DNA from: UKL13-2 sp040006575
GTDB taxonomy: Bacteria; Pseudomonadota; Gammaproteobacteria; Burkholderiales; Usitatibacteraceae
Assembly (NCBI GenBank): GCA_040006575.1
Contig: JBDTWS010000041.1
Coordinates: 1 to 24,030 of the forward strand
DNA: 24,030 nt
Direction of reading: 5' to 3'
In this document: positions 8,078 to 14,913 of the stretch, in pieces
How the letters are laid out: each line of letters begins with the position of its first letter
How positions within the stretch are numbered: position 1 is the stretch's first letter
The notes under the pieces: generated by a model
What the model saw: the letters and a program-made list of their open reading frames with translations, nothing else
Told to the model about the DNA's origin: nothing
The model's database searches: none
Program-made: the position numbers and the translations under genes

Positions 8078-8297
8078 GAATGACGACCTTCCAAGGGGAG
8101 GCTTCCGGGAGAAGCGTTGGGGGTCGCGTGCGTAAAACGGAACGGAACAGAAAAGCAAGACCGGCAATCACCACTGGCCCGGACCAGCCATCGGCTTGCT
8201 CAATTGAAATGAAGCGAGCTGATGACTGGTCCGCAGTGGCCACATGTGTCCGCACTCTCAATACAGCCACATGCAGCAAATCGCCTGGCAAAACCGA
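8050..8297 (-). ncRNA. Candidate small RNA, about 250 nt, leftward
   Basis: Between a predicted promoter (8304-8341, - strand) and a strong terminator (8049-8077) lie about 250 bases without a convincing ORF: the frames there run through the terminator or lack start signals. The transcript would contain a long imperfect hairpin (8171-8239) and a CCTCCCC stretch (complement of 8095-8101) that could pair with Shine-Dalgarno sequences. This is inference from signals only; no known small-RNA family is recognised. Confidence 0.5.
8171..8239. other. Long imperfect inverted repeat
   Basis: Arms 8181-8201 (GGACCAGCCATCGGCTTGCTC) and 8211-8232 pair with few mismatches around a 9-nt loop. The outer CCACTG (from about 8171) pairs with CAGTGG (8234-8239). 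Total pairing is about 27 bp. I see no attC-type or Xer-type core motifs. It lies inside the candidate leftward small RNA. Confidence 0.6.
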
Positions 8298-8303
8298 TGA
8301 GGC

Positions 8304-8341
8304 AATGTAGCAAAGCCAAAACTCGAATCATGTAGGAGAAA
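8304..8341 (-). promoter_or_regulatory. Promoter P2 with TTTCTCCTACA element and extended -10
   Basis: Reading leftward: TTTCTCCTACA (8341-8331), 21 bases, then TACATT (8309-8304) preceded by TGC, an extended -10. The box, the 21-nt spacing and the TTGC before the -10 are identical to P1 at 8670-8707. The box falls at about -40 to -34, so it could be an activator site or an alternative -35 element. Predicted start is near 8297. Confidence 0.6.
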
Positions 8342-8366
8342 GACTTGTTTATTTCCGGCGCGCCGC

Positions 8367-8379
8367 TTGTAGGATTTTC
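8367..8379 (-). promoter_or_regulatory. Second TCCTACA box upstream of P2
   Basis: Read leftward it is GAAAATCCTACAA, 37 bases upstream of the P2 box and in the same orientation. No -10 lies at 21 nt. It may be an upstream binding site for the same factor. Confidence 0.35.
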
Positions 8380-8450
8380 TGAAACACCAAATCGCCACGC
8401 GCCGACAGCATCGCCTGTTTGCACTGCGATACATTGCGCTCCTGAGAAAA

Positions 8451-8654
8451 ATGGAGAAAACAGTGACGGTGCAAACAGAAACCAGCAATCAACACCGCGC
8501 GGATCTCGACGGGCCCGCGGAAACTCACGTCAATACGCCAAAAGCGAGCAAGCGCAGAATCACACAGGAAGAAATTCACCTCACCCAAACCCGCCGAGGT
8601 GCAGTGGCCGCCGATGTTCGGAAATTCCTGGGGTTGCGCGGGCGCCCAAGATAA
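8451..8654 (+). CDS. Possible small basic protein, 67 aa
   Basis: An ATG frame of 67 residues: a polar N-terminus (MEKTVTVQTETSNQ) and a basic C-terminal half (PKASKRRITQEEIHLTQTRRGAVAADVRKFLGLRGRPR). The ribosome site is weak (a GAG six bases upstream). I recognise no family. It lies between the two candidate small-RNA promoters, inside the 11-bp inverted repeat formed by their boxes. It could be real or a chance ORF; competing frames in the region look worse. Confidence 0.35.
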   Translation: MEKTVTVQTETSNQHRADLDGPAETHVNTPKASKRRITQEEIHLTQTRRGAVAADVRKFLGLRGRPR

Positions 8655-8669
8655 ATTAAAAAATAGGGT

Positions 8670-8707
8670 TTTCTCCTACAACCGGCTCTACGGCGCATTG
8701 CTATATT
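8670..8707 (+). promoter_or_regulatory. Promoter P1 with TTTCTCCTACA element and extended -10
   Basis: TTTCTCCTACA (8670-8680), 21 bases, then TATATT (8702-8707) preceded by TGC (extended -10). No consensus -35 hexamer is present; the box occupies that position. Identical in layout to P2 on the other strand. Predicted start is near 8714. Confidence 0.62.
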
Positions 8708-8713
8708 CAATTC

Positions 8714-8869
8714 ACTTCACCGCGCGGCGCAAATGTAACGGAACACGGCGCTGCCCCGCGAGTAACGAATTAGCGTAACTGCTGCAGCCATGCGTTCCCC
8801 GCATACGACCGATGTTCGCCTCCCTGGCTCCGGTCGGAACTCATCCCCGCTTCGGCGGGGATTTTTTTT
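8714..8869 (+). ncRNA. Candidate small RNA, about 155 nt, rightward
   Basis: A transcript from P1 would end at the terminator at 8843-8869. No ORF inside has a start, ribosome site and stop before the terminator: one ATG is followed at once by TAA, and another reads through the terminator. It holds CCTCCC (8819-8824) in a C-rich stretch before the terminator, able to pair with Shine-Dalgarno sequences. It could instead be a 3' UTR of the 67-aa ORF. No known family is recognised. Confidence 0.5.
8843..8869 (+). terminator. Intrinsic terminator with TTCG tetraloop and T8
   Basis: ATCCCCGC and GCGGGGAT form an 8-bp stem closed by a TTCG tetraloop, followed by eight T on the + strand. It is a textbook Rho-independent terminator. 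Confidence 0.9.
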
Positions 8870-8993
8870 GAACTAGGCGGACGCGCGATCGGCATTGCTG
8901 GACGATGCCGACATCAATTCGGCGCCTGCACCGATATTGACCGGGTATGCGTCGCCTTACTCTGGGCGGCTGGCCACTTCGAGGAATTCGACC

Positions 8994-9221
8994 ATGCAAC
9001 CACCCGCAAAGACACCCGGACAGCCCGACGACCAGCAAGACACCAGCGCGCGGCCGGATCGTGAGAAGCTGGTTGAAGACATCGAGCACGAAAAGCACGA
9101 TGACCGCAGGCGCAGTAGCGAATCTTCGAGCGTTGAACGCGAGCAGGCTAGCGACAACAGTACGGAGCCCACGATTCCGGGCTATGTGGAGCGCGGCGTC
9201 AAGCGTTCGACCCGCGACTAG
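8994..9221 (+). CDS. Small hydrophilic protein, uncharacterised, 75 aa
   Basis: ATG 8994 has GAGGAA about seven bases upstream. The product is very polar (KLVEDIEHEKHDDRRRSSESSSVEREQ), with a short PTIPGYVERGVKRSTRD ending and no hydrophobic segment. It is likely cytoplasmic and partly disordered. I recognise no named family. The frame opens earlier (8895), but only this start has a ribosome site. It faces the exporter operon tail-to-tail. Confidence 0.62.
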   Translation: MQPPAKTPGQPDDQQDTSARPDREKLVEDIEHEKHDDRRRSSESSSVEREQASDNSTEPTIPGYVERGVKRSTRD

Positions 9222-9288
9222 TCCGCTTTTCGCCCTCGTATTCAGTGCCGGCGAATGGACTCGGGAGATTGCAGGAAATTGCGAAGTG

Positions 9289-9312
9289 CGCTGCCTCTTC
9301 AAGCAGGCAGCG
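9289..9312. terminator. Hairpin between convergent genes
   Basis: CGCTGCCT and AGGCAGCG form an 8-bp stem with an 8-nt loop in the gap between the 75-aa gene and the end of the permease gene. The T-tracts are poor, so efficiency is uncertain. Confidence 0.45.
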
Positions 9313-9353
9313 TCATTCGCTTTTGGGGAAGTGCAATGCGTGCGCCGACGTAG

Positions 9354-10577
9354 TTACTCGTGGCGCAAGCACTCGACCGGCTGCAATTTCGATGCGCGCC
9401 TGGCCGGATAAAATCCGAAAAAGACTCCCACCGCGCAGCTGAATACCGTCGCGATGACCACTGCCTTCACACCGATGGCCATGTCGAATTTCCCGGTTGA
9501 AGTAATCGCCGCCGCCAGTGCCGCGGACAGCGAAACACCAATCACGCCACTGACAAGGCAGATCGATACCGCCTCGATCAGGAACTGCCACAGCACGTCC
9601 GACGGCCGAGCGCCGATGGCCATTCGGATGCCGATCTCGCGTGTACGTTCGGTCACGCTCACCAGCATGATGTTCATGATGCCGATGCCGCCCACCACCA
9701 GCGAAACCGCGCCGATGAAGCCCAGCGCGATCGACAGGCCGGTGGCAATGGCTTCGCCCGATTTGGCGAACTCGCCGAAATTCACCACGCGGAAATCGTC
9801 CTGGTCGTCGGCGCGAATGCGATGGCGATCGCGCACCAGGTCGGAAATATCGGCCACCATCTCATTGACCGTTTCAGCGCTTTTCGATTGCGCGATGATG
9901 TATTGCACCGAGCGCGGCGTCGGCGTGCGCACCAGTGTCACGCGTGCGGTCGAGATCGGCACCATCACCACTTCGCCGATGTCGCCGGCATCAAAACTCT
10001 GGCCCTCGTTGTCCAGCACGCCGACCACCTGGAAACTCTGGTTGTCGATGCGGATGCGCTGGTTGATGGGATCGGTCTTGTAAAAAAGCTGCTCGGCCAC
10101 TTTCTTGCCCAGCACCGCGACGCGCGCAGCGGTGGCAACATCAACGTCGGTCAGCGCCACACCTTTTGCCAGGCGTAAATTACGAATCGTGAACGCAACC
10201 GGCGTCGTTCCCTGCACCTGGTTATTGGTGTTGTCGTTGCCGAATGAAATTTGCGAGAACGTCGTCAGCATCGGTGCGGCACCGTTGACGATGGGCAGCC
10301 GGTTGATGGCTTCGGCATCGTCCATGGTCATGGTCTGCACGGTGCCGGTCTTCAGCCGCGCGCCGACTGCCTTGCGCGAATCGGCCTGCACCAGCACGAG
10401 ATTGCTTCCCAGCACCGCGAGCTGCTTGTTGATGAAGGCCTTGATGCCGTCGCCTACCGCCAGCATCAGTACCACGCTGGCGATGCCGATGATGATGCCC
10501 AGCATGGTAAGCATGGTGCGCATGGGATTGGCCAGCATCGCGCGCAGCGATTCGGCCCACACCTGGGTAAATTTCAT
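9354..10577 (-). CDS. MacB-like ABC transporter permease (FtsX/MacB_PCD fold)
   Basis: A 407-residue inner-membrane permease. TM1 lies at about 21-43 (MLTMLGIIIGIASVVLMLAVGDG). A large periplasmic MacB-type core domain runs to about residue 275. Three C-terminal membrane segments follow (from SLVVGGIGIMNIMLVSVTERTREIGIRMAIGA, the FtsX signature, to the end). It corresponds to the membrane half of MacB; in E. coli that half is fused to the ATPase, here it is separate. ATG 10577 overlaps the ATPase stop (ATGA), so the two are translationally coupled. The role is export of a peptide, lipid or drug with the adaptor upstream. No TolC-type outer-membrane gene is in the window. Confidence 0.92.
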   Translation of the reverse strand: MKFTQVWAESLRAMLANPMRTMLTMLGIIIGIASVVLMLAVGDGIKAFINKQLAVLGSNLVLVQADSRKAVGARLKTGTVQTMTMDDAEAINRLPIVNGAAPMLTTFSQISFGNDNTNNQVQGTTPVAFTIRNLRLAKGVALTDVDVATAARVAVLGKKVAEQLFYKTDPINQRIRIDNQSFQVVGVLDNEGQSFDAGDIGEVVMVPISTARVTLVRTPTPRSVQYIIAQSKSAETVNEMVADISDLVRDRHRIRADDQDDFRVVNFGEFAKSGEAIATGLSIALGFIGAVSLVVGGIGIMNIMLVSVTERTREIGIRMAIGARPSDVLWQFLIEAVSICLVSGVIGVSLSAALAAAITSTGKFDMAIGVKAVVIATVFSCAVGVFFGFYPARRASKLQPVECLRHE

Positions 10578-11338
10578 GACATCACCTCGTGGGGTTCGCT
10601 CTGCAACTGGCTGAGGCCTTCGCGCGCGGGGCCGTCGTAGATGACCAGTCCGTCTTTCAACCGCACCAGGCGTTTGGCGTAGGCAGCAATGTCGGGCTCA
10701 TGCGTCACCAGGATGATGCTCTGGCCGTGATTGCGGTTGAGTTCGGTCAGCGCGGCCATGATGTCGGTGCTGGTGCGCGTATCCAGGTTGCCGGTGGGTT
10801 CATCTGCCAGGATGAGCGGCGGGTCTGCCACCAGTGCGCGGGCGATGGCGACGCGCTGCTGCTGTCCACCGGACAGCTGGTTCGGCTGGCGCGCGGCGAG
10901 TTTGCCGAGCCCGACCTTGGCGAGCTGGATTTGTGCGCGTTCGCGTGCCTTGGCGCGTGGCACGCTTGCGTACAGCAAGGGCAGGGCGACGTTGTCCAGT
11001 ACGCTCATGCGCTTCAAGAGGTTAAAACTCTGGAAAACAAAACCGAGCGTGCGATTGCGCAATATTGCCAGCTCGGCGCGGGAAAGTTTGTTGACGGTGT
11101 GGCCGGCCAGCTGGTGTTCACCGGTGGTCGGCGTGTCGAGGCAGCCGAGGATATTCATCAGGGTGGATTTCCCCGAGCCTGACTGGCCCATGATGGCGAC
11201 GAAATCGCCGCGCTCCATGACAAAGTCGATGCCGTGCAAAACCGGCGTTTCGACGCGGCCGGAGAAATAGCTTTTGCGCACGGCGGAGAGCCGCACCAGC
11301 GCGCCGTTGTCGTTAGCGTTGTTCAATGCTTCACTCAT
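10574..11338 (-). CDS. MacB/LolD-type ABC transporter ATP-binding protein
   Basis: A 254-residue ATPase with Walker A GQSGSGKST (51-59), Q-loop at FVFQSFNLL (Q103), signature LSGGQQQRVAIARAL (155-169), Walker B LILADE (175-180) with the following PTGNLD, and switch His213 (VTHEPD). The pattern is that of the MacB/LolD/FtsE subfamily, which drives mechanotransmission exporters rather than substrate transport through the membrane. It lies 30 bases after the adaptor gene and overlaps the permease gene by 4 bases, giving an adaptor-ATPase-permease operon. Confidence 0.95.
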   Translation of the reverse strand: MSEALNNANDNGALVRLSAVRKSYFSGRVETPVLHGIDFVMERGDFVAIMGQSGSGKSTLMNILGCLDTPTTGEHQLAGHTVNKLSRAELAILRNRTLGFVFQSFNLLKRMSVLDNVALPLLYASVPRAKARERAQIQLAKVGLGKLAARQPNQLSGGQQQRVAIARALVADPPLILADEPTGNLDTRTSTDIMAALTELNRNHGQSIILVTHEPDIAAYAKRLVRLKDGLVIYDGPAREGLSQLQSEPHEVMS

Positions 11339-11368
11339 GATGGCTTCCCGAAGTGCAGGGTGACATCG

Positions 11369-12649
11369 TTATTGCTTGGTCGGGTCGGCGAGCAGCGAAC
11401 GCACCACCACCTTGTCACCAGCCTGCAACGGCCCCTTCACCACTTCGGTGAATTTATTGTTGGCCACGCCGATCACCACGTCGACCGGCTCGGCGCGCGG
11501 CTGTTGCCCCGGCACTTTTGCGTCGACCAGTTTGTAGATGCGATAGAGCCGTTCGCCGGTTTTGGTGCGCAGGCCGAGTTCGTCGGTGCTGTCTTCGGCA
11601 GCAATTTTTTCTTCCTTTTCCTTCTTTGCCGCTACGTCCTTGGCGTCTTTGTCGCCCTTGCTGTCTTTTTCGCCGGACATCTTGCGCTTCATTGCATCCA
11701 TGGCGACTTCAAAATCGCTGGGACGGTAGCGCAGTGCGCCGGTCGGGATGCGCAAGGCATTGGGCCGGTTGGCGGTGATGATGCGCACCTGCGCAGTCAG
11801 GCCGGGCTTCAACAATTCGCCGGGATTGTCGACGTCGATCACGACGTTGTACGTGACCACGTTCTGTGTAACGTTGGCGGCCAGGCGGAACTGCCGAACC
11901 TTGCCTTCGAAATCGCGGTCCGGAAACGCATCGACCACGAAGCGCACGGGTTGGCCGTCCTTCAGCAGGCCCACGTCGGCTTCCGAGACATTGGTGTCGA
12001 TCTGCATCTTGGTGAGATCGCGCGCGATTACGAACAGGTTCGGTGTCTGGAAACTGGCGGCGACGGTCTGGCCGAGATCGGCGGTGCGCTTGATGATGAT
12101 GCCGTCAATGGGGGACTTGATGATGCTGTTGGCCATGTCGGCGCGCGCACGTTCCAGCAGGGCTTCATTTACCTGCACCTGGGCGGCGGCGGCGTCCATG
12201 GCCTGGCGCAATTGTTCGAGTGCGGCGGCGGAAATGAATCCCTGCTTCACCAGTTTCGCATTGCGGTTGTAATTGCTGTCGGCCAGGGCGAATTGGGCGC
12301 GTGCGGCATCCAGCGAGGCGGCGTTCTGCTTGATCACGGCCTGTAGCAGTGTCGGCTCGATTTTCAGGAGTATCTGGCCGCGTTTGACGCGGTCGTTGAA
12401 ATCGACATTGACCTCGCTCACCGTGCCCGACACCTGTGTGCCGACGTTGACCAGGCCGACCGGATTGACGGTGCCGGTGGCAGTGACGAATTGCACGATC
12501 GAGCCGCGGTCGACGTCGGCGGTCTTGTAGCGCGGCTTGTTGTCGCCGGCGGCCATCTTGGCCTGCAGGGCGAAGCCCGCGTAGAAAAGGCCGATGACGA
12601 CGATGACGGCGATCGCGCCGATGACGTTGCGTTTGGTAAGGAGTTTCAT
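11369..12649 (-). CDS. MacA-like periplasmic adaptor (membrane fusion protein)
   Basis: A 426-residue adaptor. An N-terminal membrane anchor (about 9-28) is followed by a lipoyl half-motif (GTQVSGTVSEVNVDFNDRVKRGQILLKIEP) and an alpha-helical hairpin (about 105-175). Next come the second lipoyl half and beta-barrel (SPIDGIIIKRTADLGQTV, then MQIDTNVSEADVGLL) and a membrane-proximal domain. A Lys/Asp/Glu-rich insert (about residues 320-355, with KDSKGDKDAKDVAAKKEKEE) interrupts the last domain and makes it longer than typical MacA. ATG 12649 starts the family-like sequence, though its ribosome site is weak; the frame extends to 12805. It is the first gene of the exporter operon and would link the pump to an outer-membrane channel. 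Confidence 0.9.
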   Translation of the reverse strand: MKLLTKRNVIGAIAVIVVIGLFYAGFALQAKMAAGDNKPRYKTADVDRGSIVQFVTATGTVNPVGLVNVGTQVSGTVSEVNVDFNDRVKRGQILLKIEPTLLQAVIKQNAASLDAARAQFALADSNYNRNAKLVKQGFISAAALEQLRQAMDAAAAQVQVNEALLERARADMANSIIKSPIDGIIIKRTADLGQTVAASFQTPNLFVIARDLTKMQIDTNVSEADVGLLKDGQPVRFVVDAFPDRDFEGKVRQFRLAANVTQNVVTYNVVIDVDNPGELLKPGLTAQVRIITANRPNALRIPTGALRYRPSDFEVAMDAMKRKMSGEKDSKGDKDAKDVAAKKEKEEKIAAEDSTDELGLRTKTGERLYRIYKLVDAKVPGQQPRAEPVDVVIGVANNKFTEVVKGPLQAGDKVVVRSLLADPTKQ

Positions 12650-13151
12650 CTTGGGTGCGCTTTCTTCGAGCGGACGTTTTTTGGAAGTGAGTTGTGAACC
12701 CGGGAAGGACGCTATTTTGCGACAGAAACGCCGCGTAAACATGTTTCGTACAATGCGTCCCTTCCGGCAGGCGCCATTCCACCCAATTGCCCGCGGCGGC
12801 GCCATATGCAGGCGACGAATGCACGAAAACGGCGCGCCAACTGTGGCGCAGCCAGAGCCAATGTCAGGTGCGTATTGAAAATGAAAACAAGGCGGGTGTT
12901 ACCGGCACCACGACTTTTCGTTCTTGAAACTCAAGTGCTGGAGCGGCCGGCAGGCCAAAAAGCGGCTATGAGCCGCCCTGGTGCTTGAGTTTTGTGTTTG
13001 AGGTCGTCTAAATTCGCACCGCGCGAGGCGTTCATGCGCGGGCGTTGCAAGCTGATAGACTTTCTGCCCATTCGCCTGCAGCGCTTTTAGCTTTTGGTTT
13101 TTACCTTGTGGCTTTGAGGCGCGATTCAACAAAACAACAAAAGGAATTGCC
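12650..13151. other. Gene-free gap between divergent exporter and GST genes
   Basis: It should hold the promoters of both flanking genes. I see a palindrome AAACATGTTT (12737-12746, flanked by near-symmetric CG) upstream of the adaptor, which could be an operator, and repeat copy B (12927-12992). I cannot assign -35/-10 boxes with confidence. No coding frame here looks real. Confidence 0.4.
12927..12992. repeat. Dispersed intergenic hairpin repeat, copy B
   Basis: Outer arms AAACTCAAG (12927-12935) and CTTGAGTTT (12984-12992) pair perfectly. Inner GCGGC pairs with GCCGC, with a further GC-rich hairpin between. Its right end, GGTGCTTGAGTTT, is identical to copy A (7487-7499). Confidence 0.55.
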
Positions 13152-13808
13152 ATGTCCGCTCCCCTCATTTTCTATTTCGGTTCCGGTTCGCCTTATGCCT
13201 GGAAAGTCTGGCTGGCGCTGGAGCACAAAAAACTTCCGTATGAAGCCAAGCGCATGTCGTTCGATGGCGGTGACCTGAAGACACCGGAATTTCGCGCCAT
13301 CAATCCGCGCGGGAAGGTGCCCACGCTGTTGGATAACGGCTTCGCCATGTATGAATCGGCGGCCATCCTCGAATACCTCGAAGATCGCTATCCGGACAGC
13401 GGTGAATCCATCTGGCCCGGCGACGTGCAGGCGCGCTCAATCGCAAGACGGCGCGCGGCCGAAGTGGTGGCATATGTTGACGGCATGAACGACGTAATCC
13501 TGTCGCAGATTTTCGGGCCGGCCGACAAGGTGCCGGATGCGGCGGTCATCGAAACGGGCAAGCAAACGCTGGCCGCCGAACTGCAGCACATCGAAAGCTG
13601 GCTGGATAAAGACTATCTCGCCGGCGATAAATTATCGGGCGCCGATTTCACGCTCTATCCTTATGTGGCATTCCTCGGGCGCGTGGATTTGCGCAAGCCG
13701 GGCTACAACCTGTCGGCGTTGCTGCCGCCCAAGCTGGCGGCGTGGATGAAGCGCATTGAATCACTGCCGTATTTTGAGAAAACGTATCCGCCGCATTGGA
13801 AATCGTAA
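13152..13808 (+). CDS. Glutathione S-transferase family protein
   Basis: A 218-residue cytosolic GST. The N-terminal thioredoxin-fold domain (about 1-80) has SGSPYAWKV at the catalytic position (Ser11/Ser13 region), NPRGKVPTL with the cis-Pro (V56-P57) and ESAAI (68-72) for glutathione binding. The C-terminal helical domain contains LAGDKLSGADFTLYPYV, the usual N-capping GADFT motif. It conjugates or reduces electrophiles with glutathione; the substrate is unknown. AAGGAA lies five bases before ATG 13152. It is monocistronic, closed by the bidirectional terminator. Confidence 0.93.
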   Translation: MSAPLIFYFGSGSPYAWKVWLALEHKKLPYEAKRMSFDGGDLKTPEFRAINPRGKVPTLLDNGFAMYESAAILEYLEDRYPDSGESIWPGDVQARSIARRRAAEVVAYVDGMNDVILSQIFGPADKVPDAAVIETGKQTLAAELQHIESWLDKDYLAGDKLSGADFTLYPYVAFLGRVDLRKPGYNLSALLPPKLAAWMKRIESLPYFEKTYPPHWKS

Positions 13809-13831
13809 TTCGCTACAGCGTTCGAACAAAT

Positions 13832-13863
13832 AAAAAAGCCGGTCAAATTCGACCGGCTTTTTT
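13832..13863. terminator. Bidirectional intrinsic terminator
   Basis: AAAAAAGCCGGTC and GACCGGCTTTTTT form a 13-bp stem around a 6-nt loop, giving a T-run in both directions between the convergent GST and DUF2950 genes. Confidence 0.93.
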
Positions 13864-13889
13864 ATTTGCTACTGATGCTGCGCGAAACG

Positions 13890-14903
13890 TTACGGGCGTT
13901 TCCAGCTTGAGTCTGGATCAAACGACGCCATTTTTTCCGCGATCGCGGTGGTGTTCCTGCCCAGGTCTTTTTCGTACACCACGCCGTCGTGATTGACGAT
14001 GAAACTGGTGATGCCCGAAGCGCGATAGCGTGCCGGGTAGGCGATGATCGCAAAGCCGCCGATCATTTTTCCGCGTACCACATAGTCGTACGCGCCCCCC
14101 GGTGCATCCTTGCCTTGCCGGGTCAGGATGCGATAGTAATAGCCGTGATACGGATCGAGCGGTAGCGACGCGGGACGTGCGCGTCCATCACCATAGCCAT
14201 CGCGCGCGGCGGCCGCGATCAACGGACCCAGCGGGCTCGGCGCATCGTTACCTGACGCCTCCCAATACAGTCCATCGCGATTGCCCGGTGTGCTGATGAA
14301 TTTGGTGGCGTATTCCAGCAGGCCGTTCTTGTCCTGGTCTTTCGCCACATATTCGCGCTGCGCATCGACGACGGCCCGGCACACTTCCATTGTCGCGAGT
14401 TCGTTTTGCCCAATGCGGCGCTTGAGAATTTCCTCGCTGCCTTGTTTGGTGTCGAAGTGCCAGCTGCCGGCCGATTTCACTACCGGGATTGGCATGGGCC
14501 ATTCATCTTTGCCCACCAGCACCACAGCGCGTGAATCACCATCCAGGCGCAGTTTGTTGGCGGCCTCGAAGCTCGCGGCAAATTCCTTGCGACGCTGTGC
14601 GTCGGCAACGCTGTCGCCGGAATTTACCAGCTTGCCGCCACCCGGCCCGAGGATTTCGCGCAAGCGCACCGCATCGTTGGCTTTCACCGCGTCGACCATG
14701 GCGGTAACTGCTTCATCCGGCGTGGCAAAGGTTTTCTGCGCGATTTTTTCCGCATGCGCGCTGCCCGCCGTGAGTGACGCACCGATGGCAACCGCGATTG
14801 CGCCTGCGACCAACCCGGAGAGCATGGCGCGGCTCTTGAGTGCCATGCCGGGTGCGGTGCGGGTTGACGCAGCGGCTTGTTTTTTTTCTCTTGATGAGTT
14901 CAT
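13890..14903 (-). CDS. DUF2950 family exported protein
   Basis: A 337-residue protein. A long basic N-region and hydrophobic segment (about 28-50) end in GSAHA-E, a likely signal peptidase site. The mature part follows the DUF2950 pattern: FATPDEAVTAMVDAVKANDAVRLREILGPGG near the start, SAGSWHFDTKQGSEEILKRRIGQNEL in the middle, and PYHGYYYRILTRQGKDAPGGAYDYVVRGKMIGGFAIIAYPARYRASGITSFIVNHDGVVYEKDLG near the end. The function is unknown and the protein is probably periplasmic. AAGGGG precedes ATG 14903. It begins 10 bases after the DUF3300 stop; this pairing recurs in proteobacteria, suggesting joint function. Confidence 0.9.
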   Translation of the reverse strand: MNSSREKKQAAASTRTAPGMALKSRAMLSGLVAGAIAVAIGASLTAGSAHAEKIAQKTFATPDEAVTAMVDAVKANDAVRLREILGPGGGKLVNSGDSVADAQRRKEFAASFEAANKLRLDGDSRAVVLVGKDEWPMPIPVVKSAGSWHFDTKQGSEEILKRRIGQNELATMEVCRAVVDAQREYVAKDQDKNGLLEYATKFISTPGNRDGLYWEASGNDAPSPLGPLIAAAARDGYGDGRARPASLPLDPYHGYYYRILTRQGKDAPGGAYDYVVRGKMIGGFAIIAYPARYRASGITSFIVNHDGVVYEKDLGRNTTAIAEKMASFDPDSSWKRP

Positions 14904-14913
14904 GTCGTCCCCT

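Noticed and set aside
8171..8239. Possible integron attC or Xer site
   Set aside because: The inverted repeat lacks the GTTRRRY/RYYYAAC ends and no integrase gene or cassette is nearby.
7938..8291. 117-aa - strand frame in the gap before the small membrane gene
   Set aside because: Starts at a TTG without a ribosome site and runs through an intrinsic terminator.
11234..12346. 370-aa + strand frame opposite the adaptor and ATPase genes
   Set aside because: Spans two well-supported genes on the other strand; the product is not family-like.
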